Shown here: piece by piece, positions 1 through 11,586 of the stretch
How positions within the stretch are numbered: position 1 is the first letter of the stretch
How the letters are laid out: every line of letters starts with the position of its first letter
Source: Lepidurus packardi
Taxonomy: Eukaryota; Arthropoda; Branchiopoda; Notostraca; Triopsidae
Direction: 5' to 3'
Assembly: GCA_023053545.1 (NCBI GenBank)
Contig: JAKZAN010000128.1
Coordinates: 1 to 64,000, forward strand
Length of the DNA: 64,000 bases
Position numbers and translations under genes: made by a program
Notes under the pieces: generated by a model
Seen by the model: only the letters and a program-made list of their open reading frames with translations
Database searches by the model: none
What the model was told of the DNA's origin: nothing

Positions 1-234
1 CCAACCCCAACCCCAACCCCAACCCCAACCCCAACCCCAACCCCAACCCCAACCCCAACCCCAACCCCAACCCCAACCCCAACCCCAACCCCAACCCCAA
101 CCCCAACCCCAACCCCAACCCCAACCCCAACCCCAACCCCAACCCCAACCCCAACCCCAACCCCAACCCCAACCCCAACCCCAACCCCAACCCCAACCCC
201 AACCCCAACCCCAACCCCAACCCCAACCCCAACC
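1..234. repeat. Macronuclear telomere, (CCCCAA)n
   Basis: About 39 uninterrupted CCCCAA units start at base 1 and end at the CCTCCCC junction near 235. The C-rich strand reads 5' to 3' into the chromosome, as at a left chromosome end. C4A2 is the telomere unit of oligohymenophorean ciliates (Tetrahymena, Paramecium and relatives); spirotrichs have C4A4. No variant units are seen. Confidence 0.98.
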
Positions 235-930
235 TCCCCACTAGTGCATTATTCTAACAGTCGGAAAATATGCCGTTTATCCCTTACAAAGTCGAACCAA
301 TAAGCACCTCGATAGAGTTTCTGACAATGTGGAGTGGTAATGACTTTGGGGCTCGAATAAATCACACCCATTACTCCTAAAGAGTGAAGTATTGATAAGA
401 GCAATTTATATCATTAATTAAATAGAGGCAGGAAATTTAACAAGTTTATTGCTTGAGAACGCGAAGAAAAAATAGATAAAACAATAGGCTATGGTTCCCT
501 ATTTTGCAGCAAAAATACATATTTTTATTGCCTAATACGTTCAGTCAACCTGCTTTAGATCGATCCCCACCTCCCGAAACAAAATACTTTCCGGCTATCC
601 TCTTGACTAACCCATATAAATATCCACCCACTCTCATACCCTACCCCTGTTTTCCAAAGAATCTATCTCCCTATAATGACATTGTTTACAATGCCACTCT
701 AATAATTCCAATGCCTGCCTTCTCTAAAATGGTGCCCCATTATTGGCTAGTTTATCGGCAGGAATCTCCGACTCTATAACATCCAATTAAGTAACTGGGT
801 GGATATGTCGAACGTACATCGTCTACTATAAACGAGAGGGCTCCCTCTTAATTAAAACCATAATAATAAACCACGTCTCCCATAATACTATTTTAAACAA
901 AAATACCATCCAAAATCACCACTAACCATT
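235..930. other. Subtelomeric spacer and DPYD upstream region
   Basis: A+T-rich, no recognisable gene. A 91-codon open frame at 504-779 starts at a non-ATG codon and has no coding character. An ATG frame at 491 stops after 63 codons. The last 100 bases are A+T-rich and presumably contain the promoter of the gene at 931. No subtelomeric repeat family is visible. Confidence 0.6.
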
Positions 931-3915
931 ATGCACAAACTTATTCAAAAAATATGTCGCAACCCCTACGGTCTATCGTTTGGACTCACCCTCACCAAGT
1001 GGTCACATTCGCTTGGACCTGTACTCGCAACTGCTCCCGTCAGCAGAGCGCCCCATGTCCAATCCACCACCGAGAGAGAACAGTATCGCGAAACCCACAA
1101 AATCAGATTCAAGCGAGAACAGACCACCCTCGTTAACGACTGGACCAGAGGACCCCATAACCGCCTCTACACCGAAAAGGAAGCCATATCTGAGGCTACG
1201 AGGTGCATGAAATGCGCAGATAGTCCCTGCCAAAAGGCATGTTCTACAGGCATCGACATCAGACAGTTCATTTACCAAATTCAGAATCAGAACTATTATG
1301 GTGCTGCCAAGACTATTCTGTCTGACAACCCTCTCGGACTGTCCTGTGGAGGTCTGTGTCCCGTCAGTGAACTGTGCGCCTCAACCTGCAACGCCCATTG
1401 GATTGAGGGTGGCACAATCGAAATTGGAAAACTGCAGGAATTTGCTGTTCAAGTCTTCAAGGAAATGAAGGTCAAGCAGATCAGAGACCCCAACCTTAAG
1501 CCTTTGCCTGCTGCACTCGCCAATACCAAAATCGCTTTGATTGGAGCTGGCTCTGCTTCGATCTCCTGTGCCTCTTTCCTAGCCCGTCTGGGTTACAACA
1601 ATGTGCACATCTACGAAAAGAACACCTACGCTGGAGGTCTGGTTACGGATGAAATTCCTGCCAACAGGTCCAACATCGGAGATGTCCAATGGGAAATCAA
1701 TCTCGCCCAATAACTCGGAGTCAAGATCCATTATGGCAAAGCCTACGGCAAAGACATCACCGAGGAGTCCCTCCGAAAGGATGGCCATGAGATCATTTTC
1801 GTAGGTGCTGGACTCAATGCCGCTAAAGCCCAGCTTGGTAAAGATATTTACATGCTTCCCAACGTCTTCAACAGCAAAACCTACCTGCCAAATGTTTGTG
1901 TCAACGTCAAGCTCACAAAGAATCAGGAAAAAATATTCAAATTGAAGGGTCACGTCGTCGTCCTGGGCATCGGAGATACAGCTCTCGATTGCGCAAGATC
2001 GGCTTTGAGACAAGGCGCCGAAAGAGTAAGTGTTGTCTTCAGACGAGGATTCGAAGACCTAAGAGCCAACGATGAGGTGTTCATTCCTTCCATCTATGAG
2101 AAAATCAACTTTATCGCGAATATGGTGCCTGTGAAGGTGACTCGGGAAAATGGTCTTGCCACCGGAGTATAGTTTGTGCACAATTCCCCCAATGGCGTCA
2201 ATGGCTACTCGCAAGGCGACTAGACTGTTCACGTCCATGCTGATTACGTTATTACAGCATTCGGCTCTGAAAATGACCAGTCTCCTATTCAACAACTTAT
2301 TGGTGAGTCGAAAGGAAAAACCGAAATCGATCCCTACACCATGCAACACAGGTCCAAGCCTCATGTCTTCGCAGGAGGCGATATCATTGGTACCCAGAAC
2401 TTAGTTGATGCTGTCAATGATGGTAAGGTCGCAAGTTGGTTCATCCACAGACACCTCAGTTAACAACATAACCATTCCGTTAGCGACAAGCCCGATCTTC
2501 CTGGTTTCTTCACAGAAATCGATCTCGTCGATATCTCCGCTACTTTGGCTGGAGTCAAGTTTGAAAATCCTTACGGTCTAGCATCTGCACCCCCTACAAC
2601 TTCATATCCCATGATCAAGAGAGCATTTGAAGAAGGTTGGGGTTTCGCTGTGACCAAAACATTCGTGCTCGACAAAGATGAGGTTGTTAATGTTTCTCCC
2701 CGTATTTTCAAGGCTACCAACAACATTCTACGCAACGAGCCTTCCTTTTCCAACATCGAACTGATCTCGGAGAAGAGAGCCAAATATTGGGTGGAAGGAG
2801 CCAAAGAACTCAAGAAGGAATTCCCTAACAAGGTACTGATTGGTTCTGTTATGGCTTCCTATAAGAAGGAAGACTGGATTGAGTTGGCCAAGATGTGCAA
2901 GGAAGCTGAATTCGATATTGTTGAACTCAACTTATCATGCAATCACGGTATGCCCGATAAAGGTATGGGAAGAGCCTGTTCCGACGTCCCCGAAGTTGTT
3001 GAAGAAATCACAAGATGGGTTAAATCCGAAGTCTCCGTCCCTGTTTTCATCAAATTGTCTCCCAACTCTACCATCAATGAGAAGATTGCAGAACATGTCA
3101 GAAAAGCCGGTGGAGCAGGAGTATCTGCCACCAACACCATGTTCTCTTTCATGGATCCCGGTGCCAATATGGACCCCTACCCTGCTGTAGGCAACCAAAA
3201 ACACACCTATTTCGGTGGAGCTGCAGGCTCTATCCTGAGACCTATTGCTATGAGAGTCGCTGCTACCATTAGCAACAACCCACTAACCCGAGGAATCCCC
3301 ATGATGGCTACCGGCGGTATTGTCAATGCTCAACACGCCTTGGCCTATACCACGTATGGAGGCGCCTCCGTCTATCAGATCTGTTCTGCTGTTCAGGAAC
3401 AAGACTTCACAATCATCAATGACCTGAACACTGGACTGAAGGCTTTGCTTTACATGACCCAGAGAGAAGACTTGAAGAAGAACGGATGGAACGGACAGAG
3501 CCCCCCTGTGCTTAAGACTCAGAAATTGAAGAAGTTTACCAACGAATTCGATCTGTGGAATAAGAATGAAGAGCCAACATCTGTTGATATCAAGAAAGTC
3601 CCCACCATTGATCAGCTAGTGGGCACTCGCAACAAGCACTTCCATAACATCAACCATATGGACAAGGACCAGAAGTTCCCCTTCGTCAACGATGATCTGT
3701 GTGTGAACTGCGGCAAGTGCTATCTGACCTGTCTGGACTCAGGTTACCAAGCTATTACGTTCGATACCCACACCCACAAACCCGAAATCACCAGCGACTG
3801 TACAGGATGTGGACTTTGTTTCGCAGTGTGCCCAGTGCCTGGAGCTCTGCTGTACGAAGCGAGACCCGAAAGCATGCCATACGCGCCGAACAGAGGAGAT
3901 AAATATTTTAAATAA
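931..3915 (+). CDS. DPYD: Dihydropyrimidine dehydrogenase (NADP+)
   Basis: A 994-aa intronless protein matching DPYD along its whole length (human about 1025 aa). It reduces uracil and thymine with NADPH, the first step of pyrimidine breakdown, in the cytosol. The N-terminal Fe-S cysteines start with [13 protein letters not shown] near residue 92. A FAD motif GAGSAS lies near 205 (usual GxGPAS; here P is S), and the NADPH motif [10 protein letters not shown] near 346. The FMN/pyrimidine half begins near 535 and keeps the active-site Cys near 683 in the GMGRAC context. Two C-terminal 4Fe-4S clusters begin near 924 ([22 protein letters not shown]). In-frame TAA/TAG codons at 1711, 2170, 2218 and 2461 are sense codons. 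The start is the first ATG of the frame; an extra 40-residue leader could be a targeting sequence, but this is not clear. Confidence 0.97.
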
Positions 3916-4044
3916 GGCAATTGATGGGTTTATTTTCAGCTGTTATTAAATGGTTCATTTTTTATTGATAAAGCCTTACTTATCCTTTTAAACGACAAGT
4001 TAATGATTGCTGAGAAAGCAGCGAGTGTGAGTCACAATAATTGA

Positions 4045-4137
4045 TCATGCGAGGCTGTAGACAGGCAGACAACATACGGGGCAGGGACCTCCCATCTGGG
4101 TCGGCTCGACTCACAGACATGCCTTGCGATAGCTGTC
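4045..4137 (-). pseudogene. Decayed RING C-terminal half
   Basis: Directly downstream of the truncated gene at 4138-4698 and in the same frame, the sequence still encodes RKACL, then a TGA, then PCPVCCLPVYSLA and a second TGA. This matches the second half of the RING in the intact paralogue at 5061-5864 (HKACLRV...CPVCRLPVYSLI). The first half (CKVC...CGHRFH) is missing, and the Arg codon after KACL has become TGA. It reads as an eroded RING after duplication. Confidence 0.75.
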
Positions 4138-4698
4138 TCAAACCGCAGGTGAAGCTTCGCTCATCCTGTCAACAGGGTTTATGGTGTGCGAACTTAAAGG
4201 ATTTGTAATAACGCCCTAGTAAGGATTTGTCCTATTTAAATGATGCTGGGAATCGTCTCGCGGAGTGCCTTGGGATAATACATGGTTACAAATGTTGTTA
4301 CTTATCTATGGTGGAGGTAAGTAGGTTGGATCAGAGGGAGGAGGGTTTTGGTCTGGGACAGTCTCAGGTACGATTGTTGAATTTATCATCCTTCCACACC
4401 ACTTACAGCATTCCACGAAGAGGCGGAAAATCAGAGAGCAAACTATACCGATAATAAGTAGTACACTCTCTAGCTCGTTGAGAGATGAATTAGATTTTTC
4501 CTGGACGCAACTGGTGCCATTCTTTTACTAGATATAGCCCGTCTTACATTCACAGGTAAAGCCATCTTTGATAGAGTAAGGAGCACATTGGTAGCAGGTT
4601 TGCATATCGACACTGCAGTTCACGCATAGGTGGTAGCAGGCAAAGGTCGGAGACACTACGATCGACAGGAACAGTGCTGCTTGAAGAAGAAAACGCAT
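4138..4698 (-). CDS. Single-pass Cys-rich membrane protein, RING lost
   Basis: A 186-aa paralogue of the gene at 5061-5864. It has a signal peptide (MRFLLQAALFLSIVV), then a Cys-rich ectodomain with spaced Cys like furin/EGF-type modules (residues about 22-65). A membrane span follows at about 77-93 (LLIIGIVCSLIFRLF), then a cytoplasmic Pro/Asn-rich tail. Shared tail motifs TYLPPP, TNPY and SHTINPVD show homology to the neighbour. The frame ends at TGA 4138-4140 just where the RING should follow. It may still be expressed as a truncated, RING-less form, perhaps interfering with the intact one, but that is inference. No introns are needed. Confidence 0.75.
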
Positions 4699-5060
4699 AC
4701 GATGTGAACTTAGGACTCGACGAGTGAAGTAAGGGCTTTTTGCTTGATAGATATTTAATGGGATTGAGCTGGATTTGAAATTATAGTTGAAGGGTATCCA
4801 TTAAATCTGACGCAAAAACTCGACGTAATAGACTCTCCTCAGTGTAATGTGAATTCGCTAATAACTATTTATTTCATGCCGTTAGATTTTACTAGGCACT
4901 TAAATCAGTCACATCGGTCAAACTAGGCAAGATAACATAGCGATCTCAAGGTTCCAGTACCTAGTTCCCGTGTTCTATCTAGTCAACTAATACAAATCTA
5001 CCCATGTCCGAAGCACGTTAATTAATGAATACAACGACGAGTGTGAATAACAGCGATTAA
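4699..5060. other. Spacer between RING paralogues
   Basis: 362 bases holding the 5' region of the truncated paralogue and the 3' flank of the intact one. A+T-rich stretches occur; no coding signal is seen. Flanks of the two genes resemble each other (GCTGTAGACAGG and neighbouring words), as expected after tandem duplication. Confidence 0.5.
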
Positions 5061-5864
5061 TCATATCAGGCTGTAGACAGGAAGGCGGCAGACGGGACAC
5101 TGACCTTCCGTCCGAGTCAGTTCGACACGCAGACATGCCTTGTGGAAGCGGTGTCCACATATTGTCTAAAAGTCGGTGCCACTTTCGCTGCAAACCTTGC
5201 ACAAGATGAAATCTGAGTCAGGTCTCCATCCCCAACCGTCTGATGGGTTGGTTGGCCCACGATGTGCTTAAGCCGATAATTTGTCAGTAGAAGCTTCGCT
5301 CACACTGTCAACAGGGTTTATGGTGTGGGAGTTGATGGAGTAAGGGTTTATAGAATATCCGTGATAAGGATTTGTGTTCGTGTGTTGGTAATTGGGTGAG
5401 TTACCAAATCTATTGGCGGGTAGGGCACCTTTGGATGGGATAGTGTTGTGGTCATTCAGATTCATTATTGGCGGAGGCAAATATGTTGGGTTAGAAGAGT
5501 TGTGCACTGCATTACCTCCGGATTATGTAATAAGTGGTGAGGTTTGGGGTGCCCCGTACTTTCTTTTGTGCACCCATTATTTACAACGTTTGTAGTAAAT
5601 GTAGACTAGAGCGCCAGCAAAAAGAGCAAGGCCACTCACTATTTCTTCGACAGTAACAGGGGTAGGGTTCTTATCCAGTTCACAGATATTGCCATTCTGG
5701 TGGTGGCCCTAGTTGCATTCACATGATGCGCCTGTAGAGTAAGACTGAGGGACACAGCTGTAGCACATTGACATATCAGGAGTACAGCTTAGGCACAAGT
5801 TTTGGCAGGTGAGGGCTGAGCATACTATGAGCATTAGGATGAGGACTGTTCGAGTAAAATTCAT
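5061..5864 (-). CDS. Transmembrane RING-H2 E3 ubiquitin ligase
   Basis: 267 aa, one exon. The order is a signal peptide (residues 1-19, ending SALTC), a Cys-rich ectodomain (about 20-68), one membrane span (about 80-95, IVSGLALFAGALVYIYY), a Pro/Asn-rich cytoplasmic linker with TYLPPP and SHTINPVDS, and a C-terminal RING-H2. The RING ligands are CKVC, then C-G-H-R-F-H, then C and CPVC, i.e. the C3H2C3 pattern that binds two zinc ions and recruits an E2. Membrane RING proteins of this plan usually ubiquitinate membrane or endosomal cargo; the substrate here is unknown. In-frame TAG/TAA codons are read through; TGA at 5061-5063 ends it. Tandem paralogue at 4138-4698. Confidence 0.88.
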
Positions 5865-6203
5865 GGGATCTTGAATCGGGGCACCAGGCTGCTAGCTATG
5901 ATAAGTAGGATGCTCTAGTTTGATAGGTATTTTATCAGTAATAGGTTTTGGAGGGCTTTATATTTTTTGGTCATGAACTATCAAATCTTACGCCATAACT
6001 TTCGAAATGGTTCGCCTTAATTTTAATCCATAATAAACTGCATCTTTCCACCTCTTAGCGTCTCCACAATCTTTAGAGTCCTGCTCATGCAAGACAGACA
6101 CAACCGAGACAACAAAACTATCAACACTCTTCGCACCCGGCGATCCTAGTATCCCCGGGACCGCATGCTCCCCAAAGTTAGCAAATAAAAATACTTCGCA
6201 GAC
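5865..6203. other. Divergent intergenic region
   Basis: 339 bases between the start of the RING gene (minus) and the start of the Cdc20/Cdh1 gene (plus), so it should hold both promoters. A TATA-like AT tract lies near 5955. No supported gene. Confidence 0.5.
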
Positions 6204-7472
6204 ATGCCCAAACACCCCAAGAAACCCTCAACTGCCTCCCAGGAAGATCGACCCTACGTCAAAAGACTCTAGGAAGTCGTACTGACTCCCGACAAGTCTG
6301 TCTTCGAGACTCCCAAGGCTCGAAAGAAAAAACCAGAAGACACCCTTCTCGACGACATTGCACTACCATTTATTGGGGGTAGCGAAAAGACTGTCTCTTC
6401 TCCATCTCTGAATTCCCGTCGAAAGATCAACACGTCTCCTTTCAGAGTCGTTGCTGTTCCTGAATGGGCTGATAATTTTTATACCAACCTACTCGACTGG
6501 AACGGGCTTCAGAACTACATTATCGTGGGCGTGACTGACAAGTTCTACATCTTTAACCCCGCCCTTGATACCGATACCATTGTAGATCGGCGTCATACCC
6601 ATAAACTCAATACTGTTCTCCAGCAAGGAGAAATTCTCACATCCCTCGCACTCAACACCACTGAACCCAAAATAGCGATAGGTTTTTCGGGAGGCGCTAT
6701 TCGTATATTTGACACTCAAAAGACAAGCAGGCAATTCAAAGACATCCACCCGCACATGGGAAGGGTGGGGTCTCTGACTTGGTCGCCAGTCACTCATAAT
6801 CTATTGATTTCCGGGTCCAAAGATCGCGATATCCTCGTGCACGACCTGCGAACTAAGGCTCCGATGAGATACAAATATCACAAGTAGGAAGTCTGTGGCG
6901 TCAAACAGTTTGGATATTTGCTGGCTTCCGGAGGCAACGACAACAGAGTGTTCGTTTCAGATATTCGGACAAAGAAGATCTTGCATACTCATTCCCACGA
7001 AGCCGCAGTCCGCGCTATCTGCTGGAACAACAGCGGCACCAAGCTCTACACAGGAGGCGGCACCAATGATCGCAAAATTAAGATATTCGACATGACTTCC
7101 ATTCACGCCCAGCCCAATTCTTAGCAGGACACCAGCACCAACAACAGTGAGATCGGGGAGGAGCCTGCAGATAATATGATCAAAGAAGTCGACACCGGCT
7201 CTCAGATCTGCACCATGCTCTATAGCAAGAATTCTGAGTAGGTCGTGTCCTGCCATGGGTACAGTCTGAACCAAATAAACCTATGGACGGCCGACGGGAA
7301 ACGTCTGGCCACACTGCAAGGACACACAAGCCGGGTGTTGTATGCTGCTCTGAGCCCTGAGGGAAATCAGATGGTAACAGGCGCGGGAGACCAGACACTG
7401 CAGTTCTGGAACATGTTCCCTTCTTCGAGAGAGCCGGCGAGTCGGATCGGGAACCCTGTGCAGCTGAGGTGA
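6204..7472 (+). CDS. Cdc20/Cdh1 (Fizzy-related) APC/C activator
   Basis: 422 aa, intronless. It recruits substrates to the anaphase-promoting complex for ubiquitination in the cell cycle. The N-terminal RKINTSPFRVV (about 77-87) matches the Cdh1 RKI-x(3)-PF block, followed by the conserved FYTNLLDW. Seven WD40 blades follow, with family signatures SGSKDRDI, EVCGV, LASGGNDNRV, CIDTGSQIC-like DTGSQIC, HGYSLNQI and TGAGDQTLQFWN. It ends in Leu-Arg, close to the usual C-terminal Ile-Arg tail. The C-box is unusual: DRPYVKR (15-21) where DR[YF]IPxR is expected. TAG at residue 346 falls on the conserved Glu of the ELVSxHG motif; TAG at 228 falls where Gln or Ser is common. More like Cdh1 than Cdc20, but not certain. 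Confidence 0.93.
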
Positions 7473-7685
7473 GTGACAATTATCTTGCGCTGAGTGTATG
7501 GATACAGTTTTATCATTGTTTAATTTTCCTCTAAATTAAGAGATTATCTCTTTGGAACGAAATAAAAACTTTACTCCATCGGTTGGTATGTTCGTTGGCT
7601 TCTTAACACTATATATCGGTTTTTAAGAATAGGCTCCGTAATTATCCTCCGTACTCTCGCACCATCTATCACTTCTGCCTACATA

Positions 7686-9905
7686 ATGCAAGCTCTCCCC
7701 TTCCTCACTTTTGACAAGCAGACCTTCTGTCTCTCTCTCCTTCCCACTCCTAACTACTCCCACTCAACCTTTATCTCCTTCATCGATCTACCCACTAATG
7801 TAGTTTCAAGCATCCTCAATTCCCAACTCAACTTCTAGCTACCCGACCCCAACGAATAGGGCATCTACGCACTTCCGTCTCCTTCTGTCTAGAATCTCTA
7901 CTTCCTAGTGCTGCCTCTCTCTGCTGTTCTCCCAGATAAATTTCGTATATTCATGCATAAATTCATGGTCAATATCAGTCAAACCATTCTGATCGGTTAG
8001 AGGACGAACTACGGAAAGATTTCGAAGCTTATTGAGCCTTGGGCTGCCAATAGTCAGGTGCAGTTCTTCGTCACTTCATCCACATCACGACACGAAGTCT
8101 ATGCCATAAAGAGTCTGAGCGAGAACAAACTGGAAATAGGGTCGAAGTGCGAATTCAATATCTCATAACTTAATCAGAACTCTCCTTTGGGGTCAATGCC
8201 GCCTCTGAAATAGACCATATACCAGCTACAAGAGTATCTTAACTATCGCAATCAGTTTAATAATCTTTTGACGCTTGACGAGGTTTACGAATCGCTCCTC
8301 AGAGACATTAATGTTGGGTTCTAAGTATAGAGATTCTTGCGCGACTTTAAAGCTGGAACTACGACTATGCTTCCACTTCAGGAGCTAGAGCGCCAAATCT
8401 CAAACTTGACTTCTCGTTATGGAAGACTCCCTTATAGTTCTAGTATTTTTGTGATCAAACTACTATAGAGTTCAAAACGATAGATGGTGTCGCATAATTA
8501 AAGTCTGAAGTCAGATTTCCTCAAAGAAATCATTGAGAGCATCCAACACACCTTCGACTGTGACATGACCTACCCTGAACTCATCAGATAGCTGCAGAGT
8601 TTAGAGAAAAACATTGAAGCCAAACTTAAAGATTATATGAAGGAACCCCTGTAAGCAACTAAGTATGTTGTGGCCACGCTGTACTATCTCCACTCGCAGA
8701 CTCTCTTCGTCTCCATGACTCGCAAGATGCAGGATCTAAAAGAAACAAAGGACTATGCCACTGAAGAGATGTTCGAGCAAATCTCCCAAAATTAAGCACT
8801 CTTTAAATAGTGCGAGGAGGCTCGTATTAGGATCAAATAACTTGAGGCCTTTGATGAGATTATGAAGCGCAAAGAAGAGTAGCTTAAAGAGGAGCGGGAA
8901 AAGGTCAGCAAGATGAGGGTATTAGTTGATCATGTCGAGAAGGAAAACAAAAGGTTAGAAATAATCGTGAACACAACCAACAGGACTCTGGCTGAAGCGA
9001 TGGATGAGAAATGCAAAAGATAGTAGTATGTGGGCAACAAAGAAAAGGAGAATATCGACTTAAAGAAGAGACTGGAGTCTACGCAGCGATCTCTCTCCGG
9101 CAGTTAAGACAAGTTGGCCAGAACGCTAGAGGACCTGAAGAAGTCGGAAGCTGCAATGCAAATCTTAAAGAATACCAATAGTAGCCTGCTGAGTCATTCG
9201 AATAGTCTGAAGGCGACAGTACAGAGATATGAAAAGTCGATGTTATCACTGGAAGAGAACCTGAGAATGAAAGCTAATCAGGCGATAAGTATGAACCTGG
9301 AGAGACATAACGAACTGTGGCAGTAGAAGTAACAGCTTGCCGTAGACAACAAGGCACTGGTTCAGAACAGTCAGGAACTCAAAAAGAGGATAAAGCACTA
9401 CGAAATTAAGATGATATACTACGAAAAGATGTATAACACGAGGTCTCTGGCGGGTACTCCTCCGAAACACACGCCACAGCAGCACAACCCCTGTGCAATG
9501 CTAGACTTCGAATACCAAGCTTCATCAATCGAGAACTACCAGACCGTCGGAGACGACAGCAGATTCGAACCTGTCCCCTTGGATTTTCTGGAGGGGACTT
9601 ACACTGAGTCTGATCGGTACAACTGCTTGAAAATGGTGAGCGCTCGTCCCTCTTTCCTCCTGACAAACCAGACCGAGCCGAACAACAGCACGAAACCATT
9701 GCAGATGAAGATGGATTGCCAAAACAGAGAGTCGATGTCGGGAAGCAAAAACCACACGAATCGGAAGAAGATAAAGCTGAGTAAAGTAAGCGAACAGAAG
9801 GCGGAGGCGAACTGGGAACACCAGAGTTCGATGCGACTGTAGGAGTGCGAGATCCAGGTAGTATCATAGAGTGCAGGGTGGGTTGAGAAGCACAAGAATT
9901 TCTGA
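7686..9905 (+). CDS. 739-aa protein with long coiled coil
   Basis: Not recognised. One open frame of 740 codons with about 25 in-frame TAA/TAG and no TGA, so coding is certain under the Glu code. Residues 1-210 are globular and rather hydrophobic. From about 215 to 580 the sequence is heptad-rich with many E/K/L (for example MKRKEEELKEEREKVSKM), a long coiled coil. The last 160 residues are polar with Ser/Thr/Asn. A globular head plus coiled coil recalls SAS-6-type centriolar or basal-body proteins, but no SAS-6 motif could be confirmed. It lies 213 bases downstream of the Cdh1-like gene on the same strand. Confidence 0.8.
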
Positions 9906-10154
9906 TATGGAGAGTGAAACTATCTAAGTGTCGGTATCGACTATAACTGTTGAATTTGTGTGTATATGAATCTAATGTCTATATTTTGTAACTTATATAG
10001 GCCTACTGGATAGTTTCTTTTTAGTCCTTAATAAGAACATGACTATAAAACGATGAAAGCTAATCACGAGGCAACATCTTATCTCGACAATATTACACTT
10101 TTTTATCTCAATAAGTTTATATCTAATTTTAACAGAAGTCAATTCCCAGAACTA

Positions 10155-10390
10155 ATGAAACTCCTCTACTTCGCTGCGACACTCTTCCTTATAGCTGAGA
10201 CTCGCAGGCTTTCCCATCAAAATCTCGCCAGCTCCACCACCAACACCACCACCACCACCAAATCTCTTCCCGTACTTCCTATATTTTTATTTCTTCCTAG
10301 GCACAAAATAATGTCGATGCTATTCCCGAAGGATTTGAGGACGAACCTTTCGTAGACTACGATGTGCCAAAGAAGGCCCACATCATTTGA
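10155..10390 (+). CDS. Small secreted Thr-rich protein
   Basis: Two exons, 10155-10271 and 10301-10390, joined across a 29-nt GT...AG intron (10272-10300), giving 68 aa. The N-terminus MKLLYFAATLFLIAETRRL is a signal peptide. Then comes a Ser/Thr/Asn run (STTNTTTTTK) with N-x-T sequons and an acidic tail (EGFEDEPFVDYDVP). The frame is also open upstream to 10053, but the ATG at 10155 starts the signal peptide. Composition resembles the larger secreted proteins at 40248-42730 and 46020-47376. Function unknown. Confidence 0.6.
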
Positions 10391-10750
10391 AGAGCGAGCA
10401 TATCATGACTGGGATCAGAACTGGGGAATGATTTTATAAGGAGCACGTCTATGAACAATTTGTAAGGAGTACAAAATAATATGTTATTTAGAGAGCATAA
10501 GCTTATGAGCCATTTGCTATTGTATGTTGTTCCTGATTATTGTAAGAGTATCAGCTAAACTGGGTTTCAGAGTCATCGAGACGGCATGCACGACACCATA
10601 AGTTCATCAGGGAATATACCCGGTGTGAACATTATTCCGTAAATCTCCCATGCAATTAAAAAAGATAAATAACTTCTGCAAAGGCAGGCATATCTTCTAC
10701 TCACTTCCCTACAAAATGCTAACTCTCCTTTTCAAAGGCATTCTCTAAAA
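10391..10750. other. Convergent intergenic region
   Basis: 360 bases between the ends of two convergent genes. A+T-rich, no gene seen. An ORF at 10716-10916 on the plus strand is the shadow of the minus-strand gene that follows. Confidence 0.5.
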
Positions 10751-11431
10751 TCATCTCAAGACAAAGACAACCAACAAGATCCCCACGACCCCTACAAGTA
10801 TCATCCCGATATTCCTCTACAATAGGCTCCCAGCCTTCAGCTACTCGTTGTACTAAATCGGCGACACTGGATTCGATTTGCTGGCCTTCTGGGGGACTGG
10901 CTTAAAAGACACTTGACCTGATATGGCATCCTTTTTTTATTTTCCTACTGTCTCCTTGTAAGACTTAGGCGAGTAGAATTCATCGTGATTCTATGTTGCG
11001 ACCGTGGATCTCTTGGGAGAGTTGAGACTAGTTGTGGACTGGAAACCTCTGGTGCTGGTGTTATCGTATGTGAGAATTGGCTTATTGGCCTGGAAGGCTA
11101 CAGGAGGCTTGCTATTTCGGGAGGCTGAAGAAGGACTGGGATGATAATAATGGTTAGAAGGCCGGCGAATGTTGTTGTTTGGACGGTATTCATGTGCCTA
11201 CTTGATCTTACGAGAAACAGAACGCCTCCTTTACTGGCTGTGTTGTAGATGATTATTGAGGACTGCAATTTTGGAGGACCCGGTGCTGTGACGGGAAGAG
11301 GAAATAGAGTGATTGGAGATGTTGTTGTGGGAGAGATCGCTGTGGTAGGTGTTGAGCTGCGGGAAATACTTGTAGTTCTTGCGATCAGGGTCATTGTAGG
11401 AAGAGAGCTGGGAGGAAATGCTGGTGAACAT
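10751..11431 (-). CDS. Ser/Asn-rich tail-anchored membrane protein
   Basis: 226 aa, one exon, ending at TGA 10751-10753. Residues 1-200 are hydrophilic, low complexity and rich in Ser, Asn, Tyr and Pro, with basic patches (RRRSVSRKIK). The C-terminus is a single hydrophobic helix, NIGMILVGVVGILLVVFVLR, directly at the end of the protein. This is the layout of a tail-anchored (GET pathway) protein with its bulk in the cytosol. No family recognised. It shares a short divergent upstream region with the gene at 11587. Confidence 0.75.
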
Positions 11432-11586
11432 CTGGGGAGGCAGCCAGGAGGGGAAGAGGGAATCCTTTTTTAAAACTTAGGTGGATAGGACTATAATTTA
11501 TAATCGAGTAAATTGAACCTTAGTCTAAGAACAGACGAGAAAATCGTTAATTACTGAGTTGATCGACCCGATAAACAGTATAGCTG
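11432..11586. promoter_or_regulatory. Bidirectional promoter region
   Basis: 155 bases between two divergent starts (11431 minus, 11587 plus). It is A+T-rich, with a TATA-like TATAATTTATAAT stretch near 11490-11505. Presumed to serve both genes; inferred from position only. Confidence 0.4.

Noticed and set aside
504..779. 91-codon subtelomeric ORF
   Set aside because: It starts at TTG, has no coding composition, and such lengths are common when TGA is the only stop.
7686..9905. SAS-6 identity for the head-plus-coiled-coil protein
   Set aside because: The layout fits, but no SAS-6 head-domain motif could be matched by eye.
10716..10916. Plus-strand 66-aa ORF
   Set aside because: It overlaps the tail-anchored protein on the minus strand, whose frame runs unbroken through it and ends in a membrane helix.
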